From Rhizobium sp. N324 (lineage in GTDB: Bacteria > Pseudomonadota > Alphaproteobacteria > Rhizobiales > Rhizobiaceae): 64,000 bases of DNA. Under the pieces are notes generated by a model, which ran no database searches, was not told where the DNA came from, and worked only from the letters and a program-made list of their open reading frames with translations. The stretch is from NCBI RefSeq assembly GCF_001664485.1, contig NZ_CP013633.1, forward strand, positions 372,001 to 436,000, written 5' to 3'. The stretch's first letter is position 1; each line of letters opens with the position of its first letter. Positions 1-9,458 of this stretch are shown here, in pieces. The translations under genes were made by a program, and so were the position numbers.

Positions 1-487
1 CCGGGCAGCGGCTGACGAGGTAATTCGCAACACGCTGTGCAGCCGTGTGCAGCCGGTCTCCCGCTATGCAATCCATGGCACCGAGCAGATGCCGGGCCAT
101 GATGCGCATGACGTTGCGACGCATGACGGGGTCCCGGTCGGCAAGCGCCCGCAACTCCACAAGGTCGAACAACGCGACCTCTGCGCCGTCGGCGGACCAT
201 GCGCTGTAGGTGTAGGAGCCGCCTCCCGACAGGAGATATTCACCGAACGTCTCGCCCGGTTCGCAGATGCAGATATCTGCCTGGCGCCCCGCGGATTCCG
301 ACTTCGAAAGTCGCACGAAGCCGCGCATCACGCAATAGACGAACGACGCCTGCTGGCCCTCGGCGATGATCCGCTCGTCCGGTGCGAAGCTCTGGAACTG
401 AGCCGTGTCGGCCAGTTCTTCTATCCTTGCTTTGTCCAGGCCGTGAAACAGGTCAGATCGCAAAAGTATGGGATGTCTCGATAGCAT
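1..487 (-). CDS. Crp/Fnr-family regulator, 3' end cut by window edge
   Basis: The reverse strand reads open from an ATG at 487, with an AAGGAAG ribosome site a few bases upstream, to the window edge (about 162 codons). Visible features are a cyclic-nucleotide-binding-type beta roll (FVYCVMRGFVRLSKS, CEPGETFGEYLLSGG) and the start of the dimerisation helix (AAQRVANYLVSRC). The DNA-binding helix lies outside the window. The N-terminal cysteine cluster of oxygen-sensing FnrN is absent, so direct oxygen sensing is unlikely. It lies 31 bp behind fixS on the same strand and could be read through from the fix operon. R. etli carries Fnr-type regulators of the cbb3 oxidase (StoR) linked to fix genes; this could be that gene, but that is inference. 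Confidence 0.8.
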   Translation of the reverse strand, partial: MLSRHPILLRSDLFHGLDKARIEELADTAQFQSFAPDERIIAEGQQASFVYCVMRGFVRLSKSESAGRQADICICEPGETFGEYLLSGGGSYTYSAWSADGAEVALFDLVELRALADRDPVMRRNVMRIMARHLLGAMDCIAGDRLHTAAQRVANYLVSRCP

Positions 488-518
488 CGATCTTCCTTTC
501 GTTTCGGCCGTGAGCGGT

Positions 519-677
519 TCAAGGTCTTTTGCAATCGGTTTCGTCCTCGACGAGGATTCGCCAAGCTGCTCCTTCAAGGTCGTCGTACTGGCGGTTCGAC
601 AGCGACCAGAGGAACGCCAGGAGACCCATTCCCCCCATCAGCATTGCGATCGGCATCAGATAGATCAGCATGTTCAT
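519..677 (-). CDS. fixS: FixS, small cbb3 oxidase assembly protein
   Basis: A 52-residue protein starting MNMLIYLMPIAMLMGGMGL, with one N-terminal membrane helix followed by the short polar tail (FLWSLSNRQYDDLEG) typical of FixS/CcoS. CcoS proteins help insert haem and copper into cbb3 oxidase. Its ATG overlaps the fixI stop codon in an ATGA arrangement, so the two are translationally coupled. It is the last gene of fixGHIS. The family assignment is secure from sequence, size and position. Confidence 0.93.
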   Translation of the reverse strand: MNMLIYLMPIAMLMGGMGLLAFLWSLSNRQYDDLEGAAWRILVEDETDCKRP

Positions 678-2944
678 GTGGTTTCAACTTCCGCACGTCC
701 GCCGGCAAGCGGCTCGCTCCATAGGCCGAAGGCATTTAATCGCAGCGCATTCGTCACGACGATGATCGACGAAGTCGACATGGCCACCGCCGCTATCAGC
801 GGCGTTGCCCCGCCGGCGATTGCGATCGGTACCGCAAGCACGTTGTAACCGATGGCGAGAGCTAAGTTCTGGCGAATGAGGCTGGCGGATCTTCGTGCAA
901 CGGCGATTGCCTCAGGAACGGCATCGAGACGATCGTTGAAGAAGATAAGGTCGGCGGCTTGCCTGCCGACGTCGGATGCGGTTGCGGGCGCCATCGAGAC
1001 CTGCGCGGCGGCCAGCGCCGGTGCGTCGTTGATCCCGTCGCCGACCATGAGCACGCGATAGCCCTCGGCCCCCAGCCTCTGGAGTTCCTCGACCTTCTGT
1101 TTCGGCCCCAGGTCGCCCAGAGCTTTGCCGATACCGAGAGCCCGCGCTGTGTTGTCGACGACGGCCTGCCTGTCGCCGGATACTATCAGCGTTTCGATAC
1201 CGGCTGCAGCGAGCTGGCGGAAAGCCTCCGCGGCGCCCGGACGAAGCGTGTCGTCAAACAGGAAACGGGCGAGATCGACGCCGTTTTTCGACAGGACCAC
1301 CTCCGAAAACGGAGTATCGCCCGCGGGCGTGAGCCCGGTTCCGCAGGCAAAGGCCCGGTTGCCGAGCCGATAGAAGTCCGCTCCTTTCCAGGCTTCCAGC
1401 CCCCCGCCGGCGATTTCCGTGACCCTGTCGAAGGCGAAGGGGTAAGAGATGTCTATGTCCCGCACCAGACCCTGGGAAAGCGGATGCCGTGAATTCGCCG
1501 CCATTGCGCAAACGATGGCGCTGTTGCCCGCGATCGCGTCGCTTCGGACGAGGCGGGGCCGGCCCATCGTCAGGGTGCCGGTCTTGTCGAAGGCCACCAT
1601 GTCCGCGTCGGCCAGTCTTTCGAGCGCCGAACCGTCCTTCACCACGATGCCCCTGCGGAAAAGTTCGCCGGCGGCGACCACCTGGACCACCGGTACAGCA
1701 AGGCCCAATGCGCAGGGGCATGTGATGATCAGCACCGCGACCGCGACCAGCATGGCCTGTTTCCAATCGCCCCCAAGCAAGCCCCAGGCGAGAAAGGAGG
1801 CCAGCGCCAACAGGTGCACGGCGGGAGAATAAAGTGCTGCGGCGCGATCGGCGACCCGGCGATAACGAGCCCTGCCGCCCTCGGCCGCTTCCATCAGGCC
1901 GATGATCTCGGAAAGAAGCGAATCCCTTGCCACTTTGGTCGCCCGCAGGACGAGCGAACCGGTCAGGTTCATCGCACCCGAATTCAGCGCGCTGCCTGCG
2001 GCGACGGCGACCGTGCTGCTTTCACCGGTGACGATGGAGAGGTCAACATCGCTCTCGCCGCTGACGATCATGCCATCGACGGGAATGCGTCGGCCGGCGG
2101 CAATCGCGATGTTATCCCCGACGGCGATCTCTTCGACCGGGATGTAGTGCCGCGACCCGTCCGGCATCATCAGCTGCGCCCCGCGCGGCGCCAGTCTGGC
2201 AAGCCCGTTGATCGCGGCGCGGGCTTTTTCCCGCATTACATGATCGAGGGTTCTGCCGATCAGCAGGAAGAACAGCAGAGACACCGACGCGTCGAACCAG
2301 GCATGTTCGCCATGGTGCATGGTTTCCCATAGGGAAACCGCATAGGACAGCGTCACTGCAAGCGAGATCGGAACATCCATGTTGGTGCGCCTACGCTTGA
2401 GCCCGCTCCAGGCCGATTTGAAGAAGAAGCGTCCACCATAAACCAGCGCCGGCGCCGCGATCATCGCCGAGATCCAGTGAAACATGTCGCGCGTGGCCGC
2501 ATCGGCGCCCGACCATACCGACACCGAGAGCATCATGATGTTGGCGGCCGCAAAGCCGGAAACTCCAATCGCTAGCAGTAGCTGGTTCCGGATCCTGTCG
2601 GTTTCGGGTGCTGTCGACGTGATGAGATGGGCGCGGTATCCGGCCAAGGTGATCGCGGCGAGGATTTCGGAGGGATCGGTCGCCTTCGCCTCGATCTCTT
2701 CCTGATAGACGCAGGTGACACGCCTGGCGGTGAGATTGACCCGGGCTTTCCTGACGAACGCAAGCGCCGACAGCGCTTTTTCGAGGGTCAATATGCAGCC
2801 GCCACAGTGGACGTCGGGCACGCTGAGGTCGACTTGGCGTAACCCAGCCCCGAGCGGGTGGCTTGCAAGGCATACCTCCTCGGCGCTGGCGGATGTCGCG
2901 CTGAGGCCGAGAACGCTTTCCGCATCCATCGAGCAGCAGGTCAT
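674..2944 (-). CDS. fixI: FixI, copper-translocating P-type ATPase
   Basis: A 756-residue P1B-type ATPase (CcoI) that supplies copper for cbb3 oxidase assembly. Visible features in order are a metal-binding domain with HCGGC (Cys47, Cys50), several membrane helices, the TGES actuator motif, the transmembrane CPC motif (ITCPCALGLAV), the phosphorylation site DKTGTLT, and the hinge GDGINDAPAL. An additional cysteine-rich N-terminus (MTCC) may also bind metal. Its start overlaps the fixH stop and its stop overlaps the fixS start, so it is the third cistron of fixGHIS. Confidence 0.96.
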   Translation of the reverse strand: MTCCSMDAESVLGLSATSASAEEVCLASHPLGAGLRQVDLSVPDVHCGGCILTLEKALSALAFVRKARVNLTARRVTCVYQEEIEAKATDPSEILAAITLAGYRAHLITSTAPETDRIRNQLLLAIGVSGFAAANIMMLSVSVWSGADAATRDMFHWISAMIAAPALVYGGRFFFKSAWSGLKRRRTNMDVPISLAVTLSYAVSLWETMHHGEHAWFDASVSLLFFLLIGRTLDHVMREKARAAINGLARLAPRGAQLMMPDGSRHYIPVEEIAVGDNIAIAAGRRIPVDGMIVSGESDVDLSIVTGESSTVAVAAGSALNSGAMNLTGSLVLRATKVARDSLLSEIIGLMEAAEGGRARYRRVADRAAALYSPAVHLLALASFLAWGLLGGDWKQAMLVAVAVLIITCPCALGLAVPVVQVVAAGELFRRGIVVKDGSALERLADADMVAFDKTGTLTMGRPRLVRSDAIAGNSAIVCAMAANSRHPLSQGLVRDIDISYPFAFDRVTEIAGGGLEAWKGADFYRLGNRAFACGTGLTPAGDTPFSEVVLSKNGVDLARFLFDDTLRPGAAEAFRQLAAAGIETLIVSGDRQAVVDNTARALGIGKALGDLGPKQKVEELQRLGAEGYRVLMVGDGINDAPALAAAQVSMAPATASDVGRQAADLIFFNDRLDAVPEAIAVARRSASLIRQNLALAIGYNVLAVPIAIAGGATPLIAAVAMSTSSIIVVTNALRLNAFGLWSEPLAGGRAEVETT

Positions 2945-3426
2945 TGGCGGAACTCCGTGGTGTCGAAGCGTTTGGCCTCATGCATGACGACCGCCCCTTT
3001 CATTCTCGATATGGCCTCGACGATCCAGTCGCCGGCGACAACCTGGTGATCGGCTTCGAACCGCCCTTCGCCCGTCTTCCGGAGCGTCACGCGGAAATCC
3101 TCATGATCGCCGACGGGCCGTTTGAAGTTCAGCGTGACATCATCGATGATCGCAGGCGTGCCGGCCTTGTCGTGGATGTCGTAACGGATTTGGCTGCCCT
3201 TAACGACGAGCGCGCCCTCGACGCCGGAGGCGGCCATTGCCTTCATCGCTGCCGCCCTGGTGTTGAATTCCTGGCTGGCCACATAGGTGTTTTCCACGAC
3301 GATGCCACTCCAGCTGGACGCAGCATAGAAGGCCATGGTGGCGTTTACGGCGATCACTACGGCGAAGAATGCCGAGGTGGCAAGCAGCACGTGCAAGCCG
3401 GTAAAGCCCTGAGTAGAAGTCTTCAT
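2941..3426 (-). CDS. fixH: FixH, cbb3 oxidase assembly protein
   Basis: A 161-residue membrane-anchored protein with one N-terminal helix (residues about 10-35, LHVLLATSAFFAVVIAVNAT) followed by a periplasmic domain. Sequence and position identify it as FixH/CcoH, required for stable cbb3 oxidase assembly. Its ATG overlaps the fixG stop and its stop overlaps the fixI start, both as four-base overlaps, indicating tight coupling. Confidence 0.95.
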   Translation of the reverse strand: MKTSTQGFTGLHVLLATSAFFAVVIAVNATMAFYAASSWSGIVVENTYVASQEFNTRAAAMKAMAASGVEGALVVKGSQIRYDIHDKAGTPAIIDDVTLNFKRPVGDHEDFRVTLRKTGEGRFEADHQVVAGDWIVEAISRMKGAVVMHEAKRFDTTEFRQ

Positions 3427-4997
3427 TTCACGTCTCCCGGCGCGTTGAACGCCGCGCGATAGCTCGCCCGGTCGGCTTGACCTGCGTCTTGACCTATATC
3501 TTCGATGACGAAGAGGAATTCGTTGATCTCTGCCCCGTCTGGGGCGCGCGTAACGAAGACCTTGAGCGTCGTGGCGGCGTCGGGTTCGACGTGAGCGGTG
3601 AAGCTGCGGGCATCCTGCCTGCCGAACTCGGGAATGCGCATTGTGCCCCCCTCCAGCCCGACGAGGGTGATGGTCACGTCCCGCGGCTTCGGCACCATGT
3701 TGAGGACACGCAGCGTGTAGCCGTTTCGGATGGAGCCGTCGCTTTCCAGAACATATTGAGGGTTCCGGTCGTGGATAACGTTGAGCCTGAGCCGATCGCG
3801 GAAGGTGAGATGGACGACCATGGCGATGCCGATCGATGCCCAGACGACACCGTAGAAGACGATTCTTCGGCGGAAGATGATGCGCCAGTCGAAATTCCGG
3901 ACAGCTGGCATGAAGCTTCCGTCGTCGTTTCGGACATTGGAGGGCTGGATGGCTGTCCGTCCTCCGTCAGTAGCAAGCGACATGTTGCTCGAATATTCCT
4001 TGAGCGTCGCATAGGCGATCAGGCCGTGTGGCTTTCCGAGCTTGTCCATGACGCCGCCACAGGCGTCGATGCAGAGGGCGCATGTGATGCATTCCATCTG
4101 CTGGCCGTCGCGGATGTCGATCCCCATCGGGCAGACGGCGACGCAGGCATTGCAGTCCACGCAATCGCCCACCGGCAGACCCTGAGCCTTCTTGCCATGG
4201 CGCGACCGCTGCTCGCCCCGCCAGTCGTTGTAGGTGACAACAAGCGAATTCTCATCCAGCATCGCGCCCTGAATGCGCGGCCACGGACACATATAGGTGC
4301 ATGTCTGTTCGCGCATGAGGCCGCCAAGCACATAGGTCGTCGCGGTCAGGGTGGCGATCGTGGCATACGCAGCGGCAGGAGCGCTGCCGTCAAACAGTGA
4401 AGCCGCCAGGCTCGGCGCGTCGGCAAAATAGAAGATCCATGCTCCGCCCGTGGCGACGGCGATCAGCAGCCAGATCGCGTGCTTGATCACCCGCTTCCTG
4501 AGCTTGTCGAAAGTGAAGGGGTCGGCATCGAGCTTCATCCGAGCGTTTCGGTCGCCTTCGACAGCGCGTTCGACGACGAGAAAGAGATCGACCCAGACGG
4601 TCTGCGGACAGGCATAGCCACACCAGGCGCGGCCGACAGCGGCGGTGAGGAGAAAGAGGCCGAAGCCCGCCATGACGAGCAGGCCCGCCACATAGTAGAA
4701 TTCCTGCGGCCAGATCTCGATGAAGAAAAAGAAGAAGCGCCGCGAGGCGAGGTCGACGAGGATTGCCTGATTGGGCGCATAGGGACCGCGGTCCCAGCGA
4801 ATCCACGGCGCGAGGTAATAGGTGCCAAGCGTGAGCAGCATCAAGACCCATTTGAACCGGCGAAAGGGCCCTTCGGCTCGTTTCGGAAAGATCTTCTTGC
4901 GCGGCGCATAGAGAGGCTGGCGGTTGCGCCGGGCGTTGACCGGTTCGACGCGAACGTGGTCAATGTCATTTAGATTAGGGCGGGTATAGAGATTCAT
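3423..4997 (-). CDS. fixG: FixG, membrane polyferredoxin
   Basis: A 524-residue CcoG/FixG protein. The start is placed at MNLYTRPNLNDIDHV because the longer open frame would run through a terminator hairpin and an anaerobox. It has several membrane helices, two ferredoxin-type clusters (CVDCNACVAVCP and CITCALCIDAC) and a C-terminal immunoglobulin-like periplasmic domain. CcoG proteins are implicated in copper reduction for cbb3 oxidase assembly. It is the first gene of fixGHIS and has its own Fnr-type box 53 bp upstream of the ATG. Confidence 0.95.
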   Translation of the reverse strand: MNLYTRPNLNDIDHVRVEPVNARRNRQPLYAPRKKIFPKRAEGPFRRFKWVLMLLTLGTYYLAPWIRWDRGPYAPNQAILVDLASRRFFFFFIEIWPQEFYYVAGLLVMAGFGLFLLTAAVGRAWCGYACPQTVWVDLFLVVERAVEGDRNARMKLDADPFTFDKLRKRVIKHAIWLLIAVATGGAWIFYFADAPSLAASLFDGSAPAAAYATIATLTATTYVLGGLMREQTCTYMCPWPRIQGAMLDENSLVVTYNDWRGEQRSRHGKKAQGLPVGDCVDCNACVAVCPMGIDIRDGQQMECITCALCIDACGGVMDKLGKPHGLIAYATLKEYSSNMSLATDGGRTAIQPSNVRNDDGSFMPAVRNFDWRIIFRRRIVFYGVVWASIGIAMVVHLTFRDRLRLNVIHDRNPQYVLESDGSIRNGYTLRVLNMVPKPRDVTITLVGLEGGTMRIPEFGRQDARSFTAHVEPDAATTLKVFVTRAPDGAEINEFLFVIEDIGQDAGQADRASYRAAFNAPGDVK

Positions 4998-5049
4998 AGG
5001 ACCTGTCCGATTTTCACCACTCTTTTCCCAGCCGTGGCGCATCCGTTCC

Positions 5050-5063
5050 TTGATGCAGATCAA
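5050..5063 (-). promoter_or_regulatory. Anaerobox (FixK/FnrN site) upstream of fixG
   Basis: TTGATGCAGATCAA matches the TTGAT-N4-ATCAA consensus perfectly. It lies between the terminator at 5083-5114 and the fixG ATG at 4997, so fixGHIS should have its own oxygen-regulated promoter. Confidence 0.88.
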
Positions 5064-5082
5064 GAACGACCGTGCAGAAGCG

Positions 5083-5114
5083 AAAAGGCCACGCCCCAGA
5101 GTAAGGGCGTGGCC
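5083..5114 (-). terminator. Intrinsic terminator between fixP-ORF61 and fixG
   Basis: On the minus strand a 10-bp GC stem (GGCCACGCCC / GGGCGTGGCC, 8-base loop) is followed by TTTT. A second hairpin (arms GGAGGAC / GTCCTCC with an inner CAGCGG / CCGCTG stem) lies just before it at about 5114-5154. Together they probably separate fixNOQP from fixGHIS transcription. Confidence 0.75.
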
Positions 5115-5164
5115 GGAGGACAGCGGCGGAGAAACCGCTGGGACGTCCTCCACAGGAGCTGAAA

Positions 5165-5350
5165 CTATCGGCTCGTCTGCTTGTGGTCTTTGAGGCAGAT
5201 CAAACTCACCATCGAATTGCCGATTTTTGCCGGGTCGTCCTGCTCCGAAGACGCAGGCATCTGTTGGGCGCGGGCTGAGACACGCGATCGGATAACAGCA
5301 CGCGGCGCGCCGTAGAGACGGAGGATCGGATTGCGGTCGTGGGCTGTCAT
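5165..5350 (-). CDS. Small protein (61 aa) at the end of the fixNOQP operon
   Basis: A 61-residue open frame begins 11 bp after the fixP stop and has a near-perfect ribosome site (AAGGAGA, 6 bases before the ATG), so it is very likely translated with fixP. The product starts MTAHDRNPILRLYGAPRAV and is basic at the N-terminus, with no clear membrane helix and no cysteine pair except one Cys near the end. I do not recognise the family. It ends just before two strong hairpins that close the operon. Confidence 0.65.
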   Translation of the reverse strand: MTAHDRNPILRLYGAPRAVIRSRVSARAQQMPASSEQDDPAKIGNSMVSLICLKDHKQTSR

Positions 5351-5361
5351 GTCTTTTCTCC

Positions 5362-6225
5362 TTACATGCCGCCGCCGAGCGCATGAACGAAAATAGTAAG
5401 CTCGTTGACCGTTGTGTCCCCCAGGCGCGCTGCCCAGGCAGGCATTACGCCATGTTTGGGAGAGGCAACCTGACGAAGGATGGCGTCTTCACCCCGCGAC
5501 TTCAGCCAGATTGCGTCGGCGAGATCCGGCGCACCCATTTCCACCTTTCCTTTGGCGTCCTCGCCGTGACATGGGGCGCAATTGTCTAAGAAAACCTGTT
5601 TTCCGGCCGCCGCCAGACCGACATCCGAGGGCGTATTGGTCAGCCCCCAGACAAAGGCGGCGACCTGCTTCATCTGGATGGGCTCCAGAACACCGGCAAA
5701 GGGCGGCATTTCGGAGGAATGGCTATCCGTATCGCCGTCGAAGCGGATGCCATGCGAGATCGTGGCCTGGATGGCATTCAGATCCCCGCCCCACAGCCAG
5801 TCGTCGTCGTTGAGATTCGGAAACCCCGGACCGCCGCTCGCTCCCGATCCATGGCAGGGCGCGCAGTTCATCTTGAAAGCGGATGCGCCGCCAGCGATCG
5901 CGAATTTACGAAGAGCAGGATCCGCGTCGATCTCCTCCACTGTCTTGGCAGCGATCAGGTCATGGAACTCCGTCTGCGATGACTTAGCGAGATTGAGGTC
6001 CTGCTGCAGCTCGGCGCGCGTTGAATAACCGAGATAGCCGTAAGTGGCGGAAGTGATCATCGGGATGGCCGGGTAAGCGATGGCGTAGCCGATCGCCCAG
6101 AGGATCGTCACGTAGAAGGTCCAGATCCACCAGCGCGGCATGGGATTGTTGAGCTCTTGGATGCCGTCCCATTCATGACCCGTCGTTTCGACGCCGCTCA
6201 GTTCATCGATATGCTTTTGCGACAT
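5362..6225 (-). CDS. fixP: FixP, dihaem cytochrome c subunit of cbb3 oxidase
   Basis: A 287-residue CcoP-type subunit. There is one N-terminal membrane helix (WWIWTFYVTILWAIGYAIAYP), then two cytochrome c domains, each with a CAPCH haem site (NCAPCHGSGA and NCAPCHGEDA). Distal methionines are likely in the EMPPF and GVMPAW segments. It passes electrons from the bc1 complex/cytochrome c to FixO and FixN. It follows fixQ with a 1-bp gap. Confidence 0.97.
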   Translation of the reverse strand: MSQKHIDELSGVETTGHEWDGIQELNNPMPRWWIWTFYVTILWAIGYAIAYPAIPMITSATYGYLGYSTRAELQQDLNLAKSSQTEFHDLIAAKTVEEIDADPALRKFAIAGGASAFKMNCAPCHGSGASGGPGFPNLNDDDWLWGGDLNAIQATISHGIRFDGDTDSHSSEMPPFAGVLEPIQMKQVAAFVWGLTNTPSDVGLAAAGKQVFLDNCAPCHGEDAKGKVEMGAPDLADAIWLKSRGEDAILRQVASPKHGVMPAWAARLGDTTVNELTIFVHALGGGM

Positions 6226-6226
6226 C

Positions 6227-6379
6227 TCAATCGTCCTTCAAGGGAATAACGGCGGCATCTTTGGCCGTCTGCTTGCTACCTGGGCGAAGGGTGAGCATGA
6301 CCGCGCCGACGAAGAATGCGGCCATTGCCAGGAGGCCCCAGCTGTCGGAGAAGTGTCTCATTGCAGTGTAAGTTTCCAT
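6227..6379 (-). CDS. fixQ: FixQ, small subunit of cbb3 oxidase
   Basis: A 50-residue protein (METYTAMRHFSDSWGLLAM...) with a single membrane helix (LLAMAAFFVGAVMLTL) and a short charged C-terminus, as expected for FixQ/CcoQ. It lies between fixO (8 bp) and fixP (1 bp). A GGTGAGGTG sequence precedes the ATG and can serve as ribosome site. Confidence 0.93.
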   Translation of the reverse strand: METYTAMRHFSDSWGLLAMAAFFVGAVMLTLRPGSKQTAKDAAVIPLKDD

Positions 6380-6387
6380 GGATCACC

Positions 6388-7122
6388 TCACCGGTAGCCG
6401 GTCGCGTCGTCATAGGTCGAGAAATTAACCAGCGTTCCGAGCATCTGCAGGTAGGACACCAGCGCGTCCATCTCGGTCAGCCGGGTTGGATCGCCGTCGA
6501 GATCGCCGACATTCGCATTTGGGTAGCGCTTGAGTAGAGCCGCCGTGTCCGCGTTCGGATCGGCCTGGGCTCTCATGTCGGTCTCGGCATTCGCCAGCAT
6601 GTCGTCGCTGTAAGGCACGCCCACGTCCTCATTGGCCTTGAGGTCCTCTCCGACACTCCTGACCGTCACCTCCTTCTCTTCGAGGAAGGCGTAGCTCGGC
6701 ATGATTGATTCCGGCACCACGGCCCGCGGATTTGCGAGATGCTGGACGTGCCATTCGTTCGAGTAACGCCCCCCGACGCGGGCCAGATCGGGCCCTGTCC
6801 GCTTGGATCCCCATTGGAACGGGTGGTCGTACATCGATTCCGCGGCGAGCGAATAATGGCCGTAACGTTCGACCTCATCACGGAACGGCCGGATCATCTG
6901 GCTGTGGCAGAGATAGCAGCCTTCACGGATGTAGATGTTCCGTCCGGCGAGCTCTAGCGGCGTGTAGGGCCGCATGCCTTCGACTTTTTCGATCGTGTTC
7001 TGCAGGTAGAACAGCGGTGCGATTTCAACGATGCCGCCAATGCTGACGACCAGCAGCGAGCCGACCAGAAGAAGCGTCGCGTTTTTCTCGAGGGTCTTAT
7101 GTTTATCAAGTAACGATGCCAT
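6388..7122 (-). CDS. fixO: FixO, monohaem cytochrome c subunit of cbb3 oxidase
   Basis: A 244-residue CcoO-type subunit. The N-terminal membrane anchor ([21 protein letters not shown]) is followed by a haem c site CYLCH in the characteristic context [15 protein letters not shown]. Length and motifs match the family. It starts 8 bp after the fixN stop and is the second gene of fixNOQP. Confidence 0.97.
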   Translation of the reverse strand: MASLLDKHKTLEKNATLLLVGSLLVVSIGGIVEIAPLFYLQNTIEKVEGMRPYTPLELAGRNIYIREGCYLCHSQMIRPFRDEVERYGHYSLAAESMYDHPFQWGSKRTGPDLARVGGRYSNEWHVQHLANPRAVVPESIMPSYAFLEEKEVTVRSVGEDLKANEDVGVPYSDDMLANAETDMRAQADPNADTAALLKRYPNANVGDLDGDPTRLTEMDALVSYLQMLGTLVNFSTYDDATGYR

Positions 7123-7130
7123 GTCTCACC

Positions 7131-8753
7131 TCACTCGGCAGGCTGTGCCTGGGGCAACAAACTGGTCGGGATTGGCGCTTCGTCGCGCAGGTGGCCGCGG
7201 ATCGTCATAAACACGTTCCAGGCCATGACGAGGCCACCCGCTAGGTAGAGTGCTCCGCCGACGGCACGCAGCACGTAATAGGGGATCATCGCCGCGACCG
7301 TTTCAGCGAAGGAATAGACGAGGAAGCCCTGGGAATTGTATTCTCGCCACATCAGTCCCTGCTGGATGCCCGCGACCCAGAGCACCGCGGCGTAGATCAC
7401 GATCCCGAGCGTCGCAAGCCAGAAGTGCCAGTTGACCATCCGCAGGCTGTAGAGGCGCTCGCGCCCCCACAGTTTCGGCGTCAGGTAGTATATCGCCCCG
7501 AAGGTGATCATACCCACCCAGCCAAGTGCTCCGGAATGCACGTGACCGATCGTCCATTCGGTATAGTGGCTGAGCGAATTGACCGCCTTTATCGACATGA
7601 TCGGGCCTTCGAAGGTCGACATCCCATAAAATGCGATGGCGACGATCATCATCCGGATGATCGGGTCGGTGCGAATTTTGTCCCAAGCGCCCGAAAGGGT
7701 CATCAAACCGTTGATCATGCCGCCCCAGGAGGGCATCCAGAGCATGACGGAGAAGACCATTCCGAGCGTCTGCGCCCAGTCAGGCAGCGCCGTGTAATGC
7801 AGATGATGCGGGCCGGCCCAGATATACATGAAGATCAGGGCCCAGAAGTGGATGATCGACAGCCGGTAGGAATAAACCGGCCGGTTGGCCTGCTTCGGCA
7901 CAAAATAGTACATCATCCCCAGGAAGCCGGCGGTGAGGAAGAAGCCGACGGCGTTGTGGCCGTACCACCATTGGGTGAGTGCATCCTGGACGCCGGAGAA
8001 GAGAGAATAGCTCTTGGAGCCGAGGAACGACGCCGGAACAGCGAGGTTGTTGACCACATGCAGCATCGCAATGGTGACTATGAAGCTGAGATAGAACCAG
8101 TTTGCCACGTAAATATGCGGCTCTTTGCGCTTCAGGATCGTTCCGAGATAGACGGCCAGATAGGCGACCCAGACGATGGTAAGCCACAGGTCGACGTACC
8201 ATTCGGGCTCGGCATATTCGCGCGACTGATTGATGCCGATCACGTAGCCGGTGGCAGCCATCACGATGAACAGCTGGTAGCCCCAGAAGACGAACCAGGC
8301 GAGTGTTCCTCCGAAGAGACGCGCGCGACAGGTGCGTTGCACCACATAGAAGGATGTCATGATCAGCGCGTTGCCGCCGAAGGCGAAGATCACCGCCGAT
8401 GTGTGAACCGGCCGCAATCTTCCGAAATTCCAATAGGGCGCGATGTTGAGGTCGGGAAAGGCGAGCTGCAGCGCGATGATCACGCCGACGAGGAAGCCGA
8501 CGACGCCCCAGAACACCGTAGCGATCAGGCCGTAGCGGATTACCTCGTCGCAATAGCCCGTAAGCTCTGTTTTGCGCTGTTGGCCCGTCGGCGAAAACTC
8601 TGCGTTTCTGACAAGCAGCAGCGTTCCCGCAACCAGGCAGAGGCAAAGTATACCCATATGGACCGCAAACAGATGATCGTGCGCGAATGCGGCCGCGAGC
8701 AGCGCCAGAAACGCTGCGACCGCGATCACCATCGTTTCTGTCGTGTAATTCAT
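7131..8753 (-). CDS. fixN: FixN, catalytic subunit of cbb3 cytochrome oxidase
   Basis: A 540-residue haem-copper oxidase subunit I of the C type with twelve or more predicted membrane helices. Conserved histidines occur in [16 protein letters not shown] (low-spin haem), [15 protein letters not shown] (CuB/active-site His) and [13 protein letters not shown] (CuB pair), and the segment [14 protein letters not shown] carries the haem ligands. The enzyme is the high-affinity terminal oxidase used in bacteroids. It is the first gene of the operon, with an anaerobox 89 bp upstream. Confidence 0.98.
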   Translation of the reverse strand: MNYTTETMVIAVAAFLALLAAAFAHDHLFAVHMGILCLCLVAGTLLLVRNAEFSPTGQQRKTELTGYCDEVIRYGLIATVFWGVVGFLVGVIIALQLAFPDLNIAPYWNFGRLRPVHTSAVIFAFGGNALIMTSFYVVQRTCRARLFGGTLAWFVFWGYQLFIVMAATGYVIGINQSREYAEPEWYVDLWLTIVWVAYLAVYLGTILKRKEPHIYVANWFYLSFIVTIAMLHVVNNLAVPASFLGSKSYSLFSGVQDALTQWWYGHNAVGFFLTAGFLGMMYYFVPKQANRPVYSYRLSIIHFWALIFMYIWAGPHHLHYTALPDWAQTLGMVFSVMLWMPSWGGMINGLMTLSGAWDKIRTDPIIRMMIVAIAFYGMSTFEGPIMSIKAVNSLSHYTEWTIGHVHSGALGWVGMITFGAIYYLTPKLWGRERLYSLRMVNWHFWLATLGIVIYAAVLWVAGIQQGLMWREYNSQGFLVYSFAETVAAMIPYYVLRAVGGALYLAGGLVMAWNVFMTIRGHLRDEAPIPTSLLPQAQPAE

Positions 8754-8841
8754 GATGTCGTCTCCAGTGCGCAGACGACCGCCTCGCGGCCGGCTTTCTC
8801 GGATTTCGAGGCAGGACTGTCACGAAGACGGGAACGGCTCC

Positions 8842-8855
8842 TTGATCTACATCAA
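8842..8855 (-). promoter_or_regulatory. Anaerobox upstream of fixN (shared with divergent fixK remnant)
   Basis: TTGATCTACATCAA is a perfect TTGAT-N4-ATCAA match, 89 bp before the fixN ATG. Because the decayed fixK-like gene runs the other way, the box probably once served both directions. Confidence 0.9.
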
Positions 8856-8994
8856 CAAGCGGACTGGAAGCGGTGGACGAACCGGCGTTGTTACACTCTG
8901 TTGCAAACTTCCCCCCTTTGGCACCGCCCGCTTATTCCCGTGTGACGCAGCTGCTTTCTACCGCACCCACTGCCACAAGGGGCGATGAAGATGC

Positions 8995-9407
8995 TGTGCA
9001 GAACAACCACGCGTTTGATAATGGCGAGAAGGGGCGCGAAGCCATACATGCCGGCCAATCCCTCTCTTCGCTGTTCGTAGGCTCGGCGGCCGAGGCCGTC
9101 GCAGCCGGTAAGGCGATTTGGTGGGAGGGTGATAAGCAACCATCTTGTCCAGGTGGAAGAAGGTGTCGTGCGCCTGCTTCGTATCATCGGCGAAGATCGT
9201 CGCGTGATAATCGCTTCAATTCGCCGGCAATCTCGACGGCGCGTCGCTGCAAAACGATTTCCTTTTTACGTCTGAGGCCGTCACGAATGCAAGATCCGCC
9301 GGATATCGCACATGAGTGTCCACGGCGAAGTCGCTCGGCCTAATGCGCTCGCTCGACCTAGCTCTCGTTGCTCTGGCAGGAGGCGGCCGCTTCGCATGAA
9401 CAGATGG
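8995..9407 (+). pseudogene. fixK-like regulator pseudogene, 5' part
   Basis: In one frame the text reads QSLSSLFVGSAAEAVAAGKAIWWEGDK. After a frameshift near 9135 the next frame continues FQVEEGVVRLLRIIGEDRRV. Both match the beta-roll domain of FixK proteins. The reading frame then runs into stops and is interrupted by the IS21 element at 9408; the C-terminal HTH part resumes at 12050. It is divergent from fixN. The 138 bp between the anaerobox and this remnant hold no other recognisable gene. Confidence 0.75.
9400..9407. repeat. Target-site duplication of IS21 copy 1 (left)
   Basis: ACAGATGG directly abuts the element on this side and recurs at 12050-12057, marking a simple insertion into the fixK-like gene. 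Confidence 0.8.
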
Positions 9408-9458
9408 TTATAGCGCGACGATCAGGATGAGACGGCGGCGACAATCTGGATGAGACTC

